In this document: in pieces, positions 1 to 7,919 of the stretch | Layout: each line of letters opens with the position of its first letter | Position numbering within the stretch: the stretch's first letter is position 1 | Assembly (NCBI GenBank): GCA_965199095.1 | Contig: CBDAQM010000003.1 | Location: 744,001 to 808,000 of the forward strand | DNA: 64,000 bases | Source: LMUY01 sp965199095 | GTDB lineage: Bacteria > Pseudomonadota > Alphaproteobacteria > Acetobacterales > Acetobacteraceae | Reading direction: 5' to 3' | Notes under the pieces: generated by a model | Told to the model about the DNA's origin: nothing | What the model saw: only the letters and a program-made list of their open reading frames with translations | Databases searched by the model: none | Made by a program: the position numbers and the translations under genes

Positions 1-1578
1 GTTTGCGTCGGTGAACTCGAAATCCAGCGCGTCCTCGTTCGGGATGTTCCGGTTCAGGAAGGCGCCGGCATTCGGTGCTGCGATCACTTGCACAATCGGC
101 TCGATGATCTGCGTGCCGCTGGCGCCGCCATCCCGCATGAACGGCCAGCGCATTTCCGCGGCGACCGTGGGCTGGGCGCGTGCCGTGGTCACGTTGTCCA
201 CCGTGCCGTAGGTGGGTTGCTGGTTCAGGTCGGTCGCCTCGTAGGCGGCGACGTCGGTATGGATGGTGATCTTGTACTGCTCACCCAAATCGCCGGAAAA
301 CGGGCGCTGCCAATCCAGGCTGGCGCCCGCCCGCTGGGTGTTGGTGCCCTGCTCGCGCACGACGTTGAAATCCGTGGTGTCGAACCGGAACCGCCCGCCC
401 AGCGGATCTTCCTCGGAAAAGAAGCTGTATTCGTAGCGCGGCAGCACGTAGGGCAGCTTGGCCTGCGAGATGGTGGTGGCGAGCCCCTGATAGGCGATGG
501 CGTCCAGCTTGGTGTAGACGCCGACGCCGAAGCCTTCGATGGAGCCGGTGCTGGTCAGCACGCTGTTGTAGTCCTGCACCCGGAAGTCGCGCAGGTAGTC
601 GGTCGAGCTGGCGCGGTTGATGTTGAAGCCGTAGCGCCAGGTGTCGTCATAGGCGAAATTGCCCTTGGCGAACACGTAGCCTTGCGCCTGCCCCTGGTCG
701 AACGCGGTCCCGGCCTCCACCCGGAGCGTGCCGTTGTTGAAGCGGCGGCGGTATTCGACGCCAAGGCCTTCGCCCGAGCCGCTCGTGATTTCCGGCGTCA
801 GCGTCAGGTCCTGGTTCGGGTCGATCGCCCAAAAATACGGCGTGGCCAGGAACGCGCCGATATGGCTGCTTGCGCCGAAGGACGGCACCAGGAACCCGCT
901 GGCCCGCCGCACGGACGGATCCGGGTGGGACAGGTAGGGCAGGTAGGCCACCGGCACGCCGAACATGTCGATGGTGGCGTCGTGATACTCGATGCGGTGG
1001 TTTTCCAGGTCCTGCGTCGCCGTGAGGGCCTGGATCTGCCACAGCGGCGGTTTGGACGGGTCCGTGGCGCAGAGGTTGCAGGTGGTATAGACGGCATGGG
1101 TCAACTCGTTGATCTTGCCGTCGGTGCGCCGGGCGCCGTTGGCCGCCAGCTTGCCGTTCTCCGCCAGCAGCGCCCGCATGTCCTTCAGCACGCCTTCGCG
1201 CATGCCCTGCGTCAGCTCCGCGTAATCGGCGAACAGCACCTGGCCGTCCGGCTCCACGATGACGACGTTGCCGCTGGCGGCCGCGACGTTGGTGTTGCGG
1301 TCGAACGTGATCTTGTCGGCACGCAGCACGTGGTCGTTCTGCCACGCCTCGACATGGCCGGAGGCGGTGACGATGCCCGTCGCCCGGTCGTATTCGAAAT
1401 TATCCGCGGTGAACGCGACCGGCTGGTTGCGGTCCAGCGGCGTGGTGTTCTTGCTGCCGCCGCCGGCCGCGGCGCCGAACTGCGCCTGCGCAGGCTGCGC
1501 GGCCGCGACGGTCCCCAGCATGGCCGCGACGACGAGCGGCCGCTTCATCCAGGCGTCGATCCTGCGTCCGCGCGCCAT
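1..1578 (-). CDS. lptD: LPS-assembly outer membrane protein LptD (partial, C-terminus outside window)
   Basis: LptD inserts lipopolysaccharide into the outer leaflet of the outer membrane, acting with LptE at the end of the Lpt bridge. The visible 526 codons begin with a Sec signal peptide (best from an internal Met at 1548, MKRPLVVAAMLG..., ending AQAQ). An OstA/LptA-like beta-jellyroll stretch follows (residues about 50-130, with ADNFEYDRATGIVTASGHVE), then the CxxC segment TTCNLCATDPSKPPLW typical of LptD, then the start of the beta-barrel. The gene runs off the left edge with no stop codon. The upstream start at 1578 overlaps the lptG stop (TAATG); the start at 1548 gives a better signal peptide. 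It is the last gene of lptF-lptG-lptD. The family assignment is firm; only the exact start is open. Confidence 0.95.
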   Translation of the reverse strand, partial: MARGRRIDAWMKRPLVVAAMLGTVAAAQPAQAQFGAAAGGGSKNTTPLDRNQPVAFTADNFEYDRATGIVTASGHVEAWQNDHVLRADKITFDRNTNVAAASGNVVIVEPDGQVLFADYAELTQGMREGVLKDMRALLAENGKLAANGARRTDGKINELTHAVYTTCNLCATDPSKPPLWQIQALTATQDLENHRIEYHDATIDMFGVPVAYLPYLSHPDPSVRRASGFLVPSFGASSHIGAFLATPYFWAIDPNQDLTLTPEITSGSGEGLGVEYRRRFNNGTLRVEAGTAFDQGQAQGYVFAKGNFAYDDTWRYGFNINRASSTDYLRDFRVQDYNSVLTSTGSIEGFGVGVYTKLDAIAYQGLATTISQAKLPYVLPRYEYSFFSEEDPLGGRFRFDTTDFNVVREQGTNTQRAGASLDWQRPFSGDLGEQYKITIHTDVAAYEATDLNQQPTYGTVDNVTTARAQPTVAAEMRWPFMRDGGASGTQIIEPIVQVIAAPNAGAFLNRNIPNEDALDFEFTDAN

Positions 1579-2690
1579 TAGCCATCCTCAAGATGCAGCA
1601 GCAATGCGACGGCGAGCATCATGCCGGCGAGGGCCGGGGCCCAGGCCGCCAACATCGCGGGCAAGGTGCCGGACTGGCCGAACTCCTCCGTCACCTTCGA
1701 GACGACGAACAGCAGGAACCCGGCCGTGACGCCGCTGCCGATCATCTGCGCCACGCCGCCACGCCGCGTCGGCCGCATGGAGAAGCCGGCAGCCACCAGC
1801 GTCATCGTGGCGGCGAGCAACGGCAAGGCCAGCAGCGTCTGGAAATGCAGCCGGTGGCGGATGGCGGAGAAGCCGGAGCGTTCCAGCAACCGGATGAAAT
1901 CCGGCAGGGCCCAGACGGAGAGCGTGTCAGGCGAGGCGAAGCTTTCCTGCACCCGTTCCACCGTGAGGTCGGTGGGCAGCCGCATCGTGCCGGCGTCGCC
2001 CGGCAGGTGGCCCGGCGTCATCGTGCGGGCGTTCGACAGCACCCATGCGCCCCGGGTCAGCCGGGCGCTGGTCGCCTCCACGCGGGACAGTTCCCGATCG
2101 TCGGCGCTCAACCGGAACACGCTGACGTCCCCGGTGCGCAACTGTCCGTTCGACATGGACACGTCACGGGCGTTGAGGATGGCGACGCCGCCCGGCGCAA
2201 GCTCATGGTCCGCCTGGCGCAGCCAAAGCTGACCGCCGGTCAGCGCCAGCGGGCCACCAGCGGTGCGCAGGTAAATATTGTCCAGCGTCTCCGCCCGCGC
2301 CAGCATCACGGAGGAGAGCGGGCTGACCACCGCCGTGGCGACCGCCCCGATCAGCAGGGCGCACGCCACGGGTCCGGCGAGGAACTGCCAGGCGGATACC
2401 CCGGCGGCGCGCGCCACCACCAGTTCGGACGACCGGGTCAGCCGCCAGAACGCCACGATCCCGCCCAGCAGCACGGCGAAGGCCAGGATTTGCATGGCAA
2501 TGTAGGGCAGGCGCAGCGCCGCGATCTGCAGGACCAGGCCGAATGTCGCGTCCGGCTTGGTGGCGGAGCGCCGCAGCAGCTCGATGAAGTCGAACAGCGA
2601 CACCAGCCCGGACAGTCCCGCCAGCATCGCCAGCACGGCGGCGGTGAACTGGCGGGCGACGTAGAGCGAAAGCGTGGCGGCGATCGTCAT
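1578..2690 (-). CDS. lptG: LPS export ABC transporter permease LptG
   Basis: Inner-membrane permease of the LptB2FG exporter, which extracts LPS from the inner membrane and pushes it along the periplasmic LptC-A-D bridge. The 370-aa protein has the YjgP/YjgQ layout: N-terminal helices (TLSLYVARQFTAAVLAMLAG; FGLVLQIAALRLPYIAMQIL), the conserved ELVVARAAGVSAWQF element, a periplasmic jellyroll domain (about 130-260), and C-terminal helices. The start is set by the 4-base ATGA overlap with the lptF stop at 2687-2690; a longer upstream reading would run into lptF. Its stop overlaps the lptD start. The lptB, lptA and lptC genes are not in this window. Confidence 0.95.
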   Translation of the reverse strand: MTIAATLSLYVARQFTAAVLAMLAGLSGLVSLFDFIELLRRSATKPDATFGLVLQIAALRLPYIAMQILAFAVLLGGIVAFWRLTRSSELVVARAAGVSAWQFLAGPVACALLIGAVATAVVSPLSSVMLARAETLDNIYLRTAGGPLALTGGQLWLRQADHELAPGGVAILNARDVSMSNGQLRTGDVSVFRLSADDRELSRVEATSARLTRGAWVLSNARTMTPGHLPGDAGTMRLPTDLTVERVQESFASPDTLSVWALPDFIRLLERSGFSAIRHRLHFQTLLALPLLAATMTLVAAGFSMRPTRRGGVAQMIGSGVTAGFLLFVVSKVTEEFGQSGTLPAMLAAWAPALAGMMLAVALLLHLEDG

Positions 2691-3838
2691 CCCGCGCTGG
2701 CCGCCCGGTAGCCGCCGATCGTGGGGGTAAACTGCGGCAGGAACAGCAGCCATACGCAGAGCAGCCCGGGGCCGGCCGCCGCCAGCCAGACCAGCGGCAT
2801 CAACACCGTCGAGCGGGCGGCCAAATTCGCCACGGCGAGTTGCAGGGCCAGCAGCGCCACCACGCTCAGCACCGCCGTCAAGGGCCGCACCACGTTGCCG
2901 TGCCGCTTGAACGTCCCGGTCAGCACCGACAGCAGCGCCACCATCGCAAAGGAGGCCGCGGTCAGCGGGGCGGAAAGCCGCCGGGCCGCCTCCACCAGGA
3001 ATTTACCGGCGTCGCGGGCGTTCAACGCGCTGGTTTCGGGGTGCAGCAGCTCCTGCATCGACATCTCGTTCACGTCGCGGTAGCGCACGTCGTCGCCCTT
3101 GCTGGTCTGCGTCAGGTCGATGCTGTTCTGCTGGAACGTCAGCACGTTGAGCCGCCCGGTCTGGCGATCAATCTCCTCGCGGGAGCCGTTTTCCAGCAGC
3201 ACCGCCGGCCCGTTCGGGCCTTCGACCAGGCGGCCGCGCTCGGCCAGGATGGTCGCCTGGCTGTTCTTCTGCCGAGAGTCCTCCACCAGGATGCCGCGCA
3301 GCGTGCCGTCCACGTCGCGGGACCGGACGTAGACGGTCATGTCGTCCGAAACCGGGGTGAACACGCCCTCCTGCAGCAGGAAGGCGGCGATGCGGTTGCG
3401 GATTTCAAACTGGTATTCACGGAACGCGGCATAGCTGCTGGGCACGACAGCCAGGTTCAGGATGTAGCACGCGATGACGGAGACCAGCGCCAGCGCCAGC
3501 GCCGGCCGCGCCAACGCCAGCGGGGACATGCCGGCCGCGCGCATGACGGTCAGTTCCCGGTCGCCGGCAAGCCGGCCGTACACGAACAAGACGACCACGA
3601 AGGTGGTGATGGGCAGGATAACGGCGACGAAGTTCGGGATGAGCAGCCCGGTGAGTTGCAGGAACACCCAGAGCGAAAGGCCGCGATTGACCACCAACTC
3701 CACGAACCGGAGTGACTGGGTCAGCCAGATCAACGCCACGAGCGCGCTGGTCGCCGCCACAAGGGCGGTGAAAAGTTGGCGGAAAACGTAGCGATCCAAG
3801 CGGGTTACGACGGGGCGCGGCATGAGGGTGACTGTCAT
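2687..3838 (-). CDS. lptF: LPS export ABC transporter permease LptF
   Basis: Partner permease of LptG in the LptB2FG complex. The 383-aa protein starts with a short polar tail and the conserved RLDRYVFRQLFTALVAATSA helix. It then has LLIPNFVAVILPITTFVVVLFVY, the coupling motif RELTVMRAAGMSPLALARPAL, a periplasmic domain of about 160 residues, and three C-terminal helices (the last ends near LLFLPQF). It is first in the lptFGD unit and ends with a 4-base overlap on lptG. The next gene upstream on this strand, an MFS pump, is 95 bases away and is probably a separate unit. An alternative Met five codons downstream (3823) is possible. Confidence 0.95.
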   Translation of the reverse strand: MTVTLMPRPVVTRLDRYVFRQLFTALVAATSALVALIWLTQSLRFVELVVNRGLSLWVFLQLTGLLIPNFVAVILPITTFVVVLFVYGRLAGDRELTVMRAAGMSPLALARPALALALVSVIACYILNLAVVPSSYAAFREYQFEIRNRIAAFLLQEGVFTPVSDDMTVYVRSRDVDGTLRGILVEDSRQKNSQATILAERGRLVEGPNGPAVLLENGSREEIDRQTGRLNVLTFQQNSIDLTQTSKGDDVRYRDVNEMSMQELLHPETSALNARDAGKFLVEAARRLSAPLTAASFAMVALLSVLTGTFKRHGNVVRPLTAVLSVVALLALQLAVANLAARSTVLMPLVWLAAAGPGLLCVWLLFLPQFTPTIGGYRAASAG

Positions 3839-3933
3839 GGTCCTGGCTAGGGCGGCGCACCTTAGCCCCGCGGCCCGCGCCGTTAAAGCCGTGACATCGC
3901 CTTGGTAACATTCCGGTGTGCGGGTGTTGCACC

Positions 3934-5487
3934 CTACTCGATGTGGACGACCACCCCGGGGACCGGTGGACGGCGCGGGAGCACGAAGGCAAGCAGGCAG
4001 GTCGTCGCCATCAGGGCTGCGCTACAACTCAGCGCCGTGCGCAGGGCGCGCTGGTAGTCCAGCCCGGTCGTGCCGTTCCCCAGGACCGTGAAGAACAGCC
4101 CCATGATCAGGGCCACGCCAAGGGCGAAGCCCACCTGCTGCACCATGGTGAACACGCCGGACGCGGCGCCGGCCTCCTGCGGCGGGATGCGGCTGCTGCC
4201 CACCACGGACGCGATCAGCGTCGGCAGCGCAAGGCCCTGGCCGAGGCCGAACATCACCAGCACGGGCCACAGCGCCCACAATTTCGGGGGTGCGCTGGGG
4301 GCGGCGGCTGTCAGCGCCACGATGGCGAGCAGCCCGGCGGTCTGCAACCCCGTGCCGAGGCTGATGGTGAGCGGCCCGATGCGTCGCGCCAACTGGGACG
4401 AGCGGAGCGTGCCGGCGACGAATCCGATGCCGAAGGCCAGGAACACCAGCCCGGCGGCCAGCGGGGAGTAGCCGAAGCCCTGTTGCAGGAAGATCGTCAG
4501 CCCCATGAAGAAGCCGGCCAACGAGGAAAAAAACGTCAGCGCCATGATCAGCCCGATCGAGAACGCCGGGTCGCGGAACAGCCGCATGTTCACCAGCGGC
4601 GCACGGCCGCGGCTTTGCACGACCCACTCATAGAGGGCGAACCCAGCCATCGCCGGGAGCGCGGCCGCCAGGCAACCGATGCTCCAGGCCGGCCAGCCGA
4701 GCTCGCGCCCCTCCACCAGCGGATAGACCAGCAGGACCAGGCTCAGCGTGACCAGCAGCATGCCGCCGATGTCCAGGGTAGGCCGGCCGGCCGCGCGCGA
4801 CTCGCGCAGCGTGCGGGCGGCGAAGACCAGGGCGACCGCGCCGACCGGGACGTTCACCAGAAAGATCGGCCGCCATCCCAGCCCCGCGATGTCCGCCTGG
4901 ACGAGCGCCCCGCCGATCAACTGCGCCAGGATGGAGGCCAGGCCCAGCGTGGTGCCGAAGAACCCGATCGCCCGCGCCCGTTCGTTGGCCGGGAAGGTAA
5001 CGCGGATCATCGCCAGCACCTGCGGGTTCATCACCGCCGCCGTGAGGCCTTGCAGCAGCCTGGACGCGATCAGCATCGCCGGGTTGACCGCCAGGCCGCA
5101 GAAGGCGGAGGCGAGGGTGAACCCCACCATGCCCAGGATGAACATCCGCTTGCGCCCGAACAGGTCGCCGAGCCGCCCGCCCGTCACCAGCAGGATCGCG
5201 AAGGCGACGCCGTAGCCGGCCACCACCAGCTCCAAATCCGCGGGGCGCGCCCCGAGCTCCGCGTGAATGGCGGGCAGGGCGACGTTGACCACGAAGAAGT
5301 CAAACGCGGGCAGGAACGCGCCGGTGAGCAGGATCACCAACGCCGCCCACCGTTTTGGGTCCGGGGCCTCCTCCCCGCTTTCCTCCGGCGCCAAGGCCGG
5401 GCGTTCGGACGGCACACCGGGCGGGAGGACGCGCAGCGAGGCCGCGGTCTGTGTGGGCGTATCGATTGTCACTGCTGAAGGATCCAC
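3934..5487 (-). CDS. MFS drug efflux transporter, DHA2 (EmrB/QacA) family
   Basis: A 517-aa proton-driven exporter in the inner membrane. The N-terminus (about 1-45) is a cytosolic, proline-rich tail. The body then shows TM1 with the DHA2 signature (GAFLPAFDFFVVNVALPAI), motif A between TM2 and TM3 (TGGRLGDLFGRKRMFILGM), and SRLLQGLTAAVMNPQVLAMI. Hydrophobic segments fit 14 helices. Length and motifs match the EmrB/QacA group; the substrate cannot be read from the sequence. No EmrA-like adaptor lies beside it. It is divergent from the APH/kinase fusion gene, with 125 bases between the starts, and a small GGGTG/CACCC hairpin lies at its stop (3922-3934). Confidence 0.9.
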   Translation of the reverse strand: MDPSAVTIDTPTQTAASLRVLPPGVPSERPALAPEESGEEAPDPKRWAALVILLTGAFLPAFDFFVVNVALPAIHAELGARPADLELVVAGYGVAFAILLVTGGRLGDLFGRKRMFILGMVGFTLASAFCGLAVNPAMLIASRLLQGLTAAVMNPQVLAMIRVTFPANERARAIGFFGTTLGLASILAQLIGGALVQADIAGLGWRPIFLVNVPVGAVALVFAARTLRESRAAGRPTLDIGGMLLVTLSLVLLVYPLVEGRELGWPAWSIGCLAAALPAMAGFALYEWVVQSRGRAPLVNMRLFRDPAFSIGLIMALTFFSSLAGFFMGLTIFLQQGFGYSPLAAGLVFLAFGIGFVAGTLRSSQLARRIGPLTISLGTGLQTAGLLAIVALTAAAPSAPPKLWALWPVLVMFGLGQGLALPTLIASVVGSSRIPPQEAGAASGVFTMVQQVGFALGVALIMGLFFTVLGNGTTGLDYQRALRTALSCSAALMATTCLLAFVLPRRPPVPGVVVHIE

Positions 5488-5612
5488 CGTAAGCCGGATG
5501 CTGGGCGAGGCGCCGTATCACCCGCGTAGGTGGAGCAATTGCGGCACGGCAGCAATGCCGGCCGGGTCGAGCCAGAGTTGCAGGCGGCCGGTTTCCGATT
5601 GAACGTAAAGCC

Positions 5613-7031
5613 ATGGACGAACAGGCGGATACGCGGGCGCTGCTGCACAGGCTCACCGGGGCTGAGCCGATCGAGACGCAGATCTCGGCCGTGTTCGTCG
5701 GCCATGACACGGTCTACAAGCTGAAGCGCGCCGTGCAACTCGTCTTCCTGGATTTCCGGACGGTGGCGGCGCGGCGCCATTTCCTCGAACGCGAGCTGGC
5801 GCTGAATGGCCCGTCCGCACCGGGGCTGTATCGCGACGTGGTGGCGGTGACGAAGGGACCGCATGGCCTGGAACTGGACGGCCCGGGTGAGGCCGTCGAC
5901 CACGTCCTGCGCATGGCCCGTGTCCCGCAGGGGGATTTCCTGTTGGAGCAGGCGGCCCATGGCCTGTCCGACCGGCTGCTGGACACGCTGGGCGACATGG
6001 TCGCCGCCGACCATGCGCGGCGCGAGCCCGTCGCCGACCACGATCCCGGGCATCCCGGCCGCAACGCGCGCGACAATGCAAGGAGCGCCCTGGCGGCCGG
6101 CCTGCCGCGGGACAAGGTCGCGGCATGGCTGCCCGAGGCGCACCGGGTCTTGGACGCCACGACGGATTTGCTCGCGGCCCGGGCGGCCGCCGGGTTGGTC
6201 CGGCGTGCCCATGGCGACCTGCATCTGGGCAATATCTGCCTGTGGCGCGGCGAGCCCGTGCCGTTCGACGCGCTGGAGTTCGACGAGGCCATGGCCACGA
6301 TCGACCTCGCCTATGACCTGGCCTTCCTGTTGATGGATTTGGACTGCCGCGTGGGCCGGGCGGCCGCCAACCGCGTGCTGAACCGCTATGTCGCGCGGAC
6401 CGGCGATGCGGCGCTGGTGCGGCTGCTGCCGGGCTTCCTGTCGCGGCGCGCCATGGTGCGGGCCCATGTCACGGGCGACATCGGTTACCTCGATGCCGCA
6501 CTGGACTACCTGCGGCCCGGCCCGGCCCGGGTAGTGGCGATCGGTGGCTTGCCGGGCACCGGTAAAACCACCCTGGCCCGCGCCTTGGCCCCGGCCCTGG
6601 GGGCAGCGCCCGGCGCGCTGATCCTGCGCAGCGACGAAATCCGCAAACGCCTGCACGGCGCCGCACCGGAGCAGCGGCTTGGGCGCGCGGCCTACGCTGA
6701 AGAGGCCAGCGCGCGGGTCGATGCCGTCCTGCTTGGCCAGCTTCGCGATGCGGCCGGCCACAGCGTCATCCTGGACGCGAGCTTCACGTCGCCGGAGCTC
6801 CGCCAGGCGGTGGAGCAGGCGGCTCGCCCATTCACCGGCCTGTGGCTGGAGGCCCCGATCCCGGAGCTGGAACGCCGGATCAGCGGTCGCGTCGGCGATG
6901 CGTCGGACGCCACACTCGGCACGCTGCACCGGATGGCCGCCCTCGATTGCGGCGAGATCGGCTGGCGCCGGGTGCCGGCCGACGACCATGTGGTGGAACG
7001 CTGCCGCGCCATCCTGCAACCCGACGGGTAG
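5613..7031 (+). CDS. Two-domain kinase: aminoglycoside-phosphotransferase-like domain fused to P-loop (zeta-toxin-like) kinase domain
   Basis: A 472-aa cytosolic protein of the known COG2187-COG0645 architecture, whose substrate is not established. The N-terminal half is APH/choline-kinase-like: HGDLHLGNICLW (about 200-211) supplies the catalytic Asp and Asn, followed by DALEFDEAMATIDLAYDLAF, whose Asp residues fit metal binding. The C-terminal half starts with a P-loop, GLPGTGKTTLARAL (about 312-325), then RSDEIRKRLHG, as in small-molecule kinases. It is not a resistance gene by itself, since the whole protein matches the fused housekeeping-type family. It stands alone, divergent from the DHA2 pump and convergent with lipB across a shared hairpin. 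Confidence 0.85.
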   Translation: MDEQADTRALLHRLTGAEPIETQISAVFVGHDTVYKLKRAVQLVFLDFRTVAARRHFLERELALNGPSAPGLYRDVVAVTKGPHGLELDGPGEAVDHVLRMARVPQGDFLLEQAAHGLSDRLLDTLGDMVAADHARREPVADHDPGHPGRNARDNARSALAAGLPRDKVAAWLPEAHRVLDATTDLLAARAAAGLVRRAHGDLHLGNICLWRGEPVPFDALEFDEAMATIDLAYDLAFLLMDLDCRVGRAAANRVLNRYVARTGDAALVRLLPGFLSRRAMVRAHVTGDIGYLDAALDYLRPGPARVVAIGGLPGTGKTTLARALAPALGAAPGALILRSDEIRKRLHGAAPEQRLGRAAYAEEASARVDAVLLGQLRDAAGHSVILDASFTSPELRQAVEQAARPFTGLWLEAPIPELERRISGRVGDASDATLGTLHRMAALDCGEIGWRRVPADDHVVERCRAILQPDG

Positions 7032-7040
7032 CCCTTAGAG

Positions 7041-7076
7041 GCTGGGCAAGAATTCGCAGTAGAGTTCTTGCCCGGC
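7041..7076. terminator. Shared hairpin terminator between convergent genes
   Basis: An inverted repeat lies between the stop of the kinase fusion (7031) and the stop of lipB (7079). The arms are GGGCAAGAA (7044-7052) and TTCTTGCCC (7065-7073), extended outward by three more pairs including one G-T, with a 12-base loop. The placement between two stop codons fits a bidirectional terminator. There is no strong T-run on either side, so strict Rho-independent action is uncertain. Confidence 0.6.
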
Positions 7077-7078
7077 TC

Positions 7079-7735
7079 TTAGCCGAACACTGTCGGCCAG
7101 GCGGCCTGGAGCGCCAGGTCCGCGTCTTCCAGCGTCGTGGTCAGGCCGAGCGCGTCCAGGCTGGTGACGCCGTGTTCCCGGATGCCGCAGGGCACGATGC
7201 CGCCGAAATGCCCGAGATCGGGCGAGACGTTCAAGGCGATGCCGTGCCAACTCACCCACCGCGTCACCCGGACGCCGATGGCGGCGATCTTGCACTCGCC
7301 CCGGCCGTCCACCACCCAGATGCCCACCCGGCCGGGCCGGCGTTCCCCCCGCACGTTCAACTGGTCCAATGCCGTGATCACCCACTCCTCCAGCCCCCAC
7401 ACCAAGGCCCGCACGTCCCGCGCCGCTACCCGGCCATGCGCCCGCGTCAGGTCGAGCATGACGTAGGCGGTGCGCTGGCCCGGCCCGTGATAGGTCCATT
7501 GGCCGCCCCGCCCGGCATGGTAGGTCGGCAAGCCCGCCGGGTTCGCGAGGTCCCCCGGCAGGGCGCTGGTGCCGGCGGTGTAGAGCGGCGGGTGCTCCAG
7601 CAGCCACACCGTCTCCGCCGCCTCCCCGGCGCGGATGGCGGCAGCCTGCGCCTGCATCGCCGCCAGGGCGGCCTCATAGGGCACCAGCCCGTCGGACACG
7701 CGCCAGGCCGGTCCGGTTGAAAGCATCACGGTCAT
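7079..7735 (-). CDS. lipB: Lipoyl(octanoyl) transferase LipB
   Basis: LipB moves the octanoyl group from acyl carrier protein to lipoyl domains (GcvH and the 2-oxoacid dehydrogenase E2 subunits), the first step of endogenous lipoate synthesis. The 218-aa protein has the family motif RGGQWTYHGPGQ (76-87), the catalytic Lys149 in CKIAAIGVRV, the WHGIALNV element, and the acyl-accepting Cys183 in GGIVPCGIREHGVTSL. The length is normal. It is transcribed divergently from the adjacent tRNA-Leu, 23 bases away. No lipA is in the window. Confidence 0.96.
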   Translation of the reverse strand: MTVMLSTGPAWRVSDGLVPYEAALAAMQAQAAAIRAGEAAETVWLLEHPPLYTAGTSALPGDLANPAGLPTYHAGRGGQWTYHGPGQRTAYVMLDLTRAHGRVAARDVRALVWGLEEWVITALDQLNVRGERRPGRVGIWVVDGRGECKIAAIGVRVTRWVSWHGIALNVSPDLGHFGGIVPCGIREHGVTSLDALGLTTTLEDADLALQAAWPTVFG

Positions 7736-7758
7736 CCGCTATAGCCGGGCACCACGGT

Positions 7759-7841
7759 GCGGTCGTGGCGAAATGGTAGACGCGCAAGCTTGAGGTGCTT
7801 GTGGGGGAAACCCTGTGGAAGTTCGAGTCTTCTCGACCGCA
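7759..7841 (+). tRNA. tRNA-Leu (anticodon GAG)
   Basis: The cloverleaf can be read directly. Acceptor arms GCGGTCG (7759-7765) and CGACCGC (7834-7840) pair fully, and A7841 is the discriminator. The D-arm region contains GAAATGGTAGACGCG. The anticodon stem CAAGC/GCTTG encloses the loop TTGAGGT, giving anticodon GAG. A long class II variable arm (TGGGGGAAACCCTG) and the T-arm GAAG-TTCGAGT-CTTC follow. The long variable arm and A73 fit leucine identity. The 3' CCA is not encoded. Confidence 0.95.
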
Positions 7842-7919
7842 TTCTCTTGCCTCGACTGGTCCTGCCCGGCTTGCATCGCTTCCGAGTCCGTCGGTAACTG
7901 ACGGACAGCGATAAGGCAG

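Noticed and set aside
88..1581. A 497-codon plus-strand open frame over lptD
   Set aside because: Antisense to LptD, whose signal peptide, OstA domain and CxxC segment are in the minus strand. No own motif.
3922..3934. Small GGGTG/CACCC hairpin at the DHA2 stop
   Set aside because: Five base pairs with a three-base loop and no T-run; too weak to call a terminator.
3916..5478. A 520-codon plus-strand open frame opposite the DHA2 pump
   Set aside because: Highly polar GQ/RH-rich translation without domains; the minus strand gives 14 TM segments and motif A.
5613..6300. Aminoglycoside resistance by the APH-like domain
   Set aside because: The whole fused protein matches a chromosomal two-domain kinase family with no resistance link; the catalytic motif alone does not show substrate.
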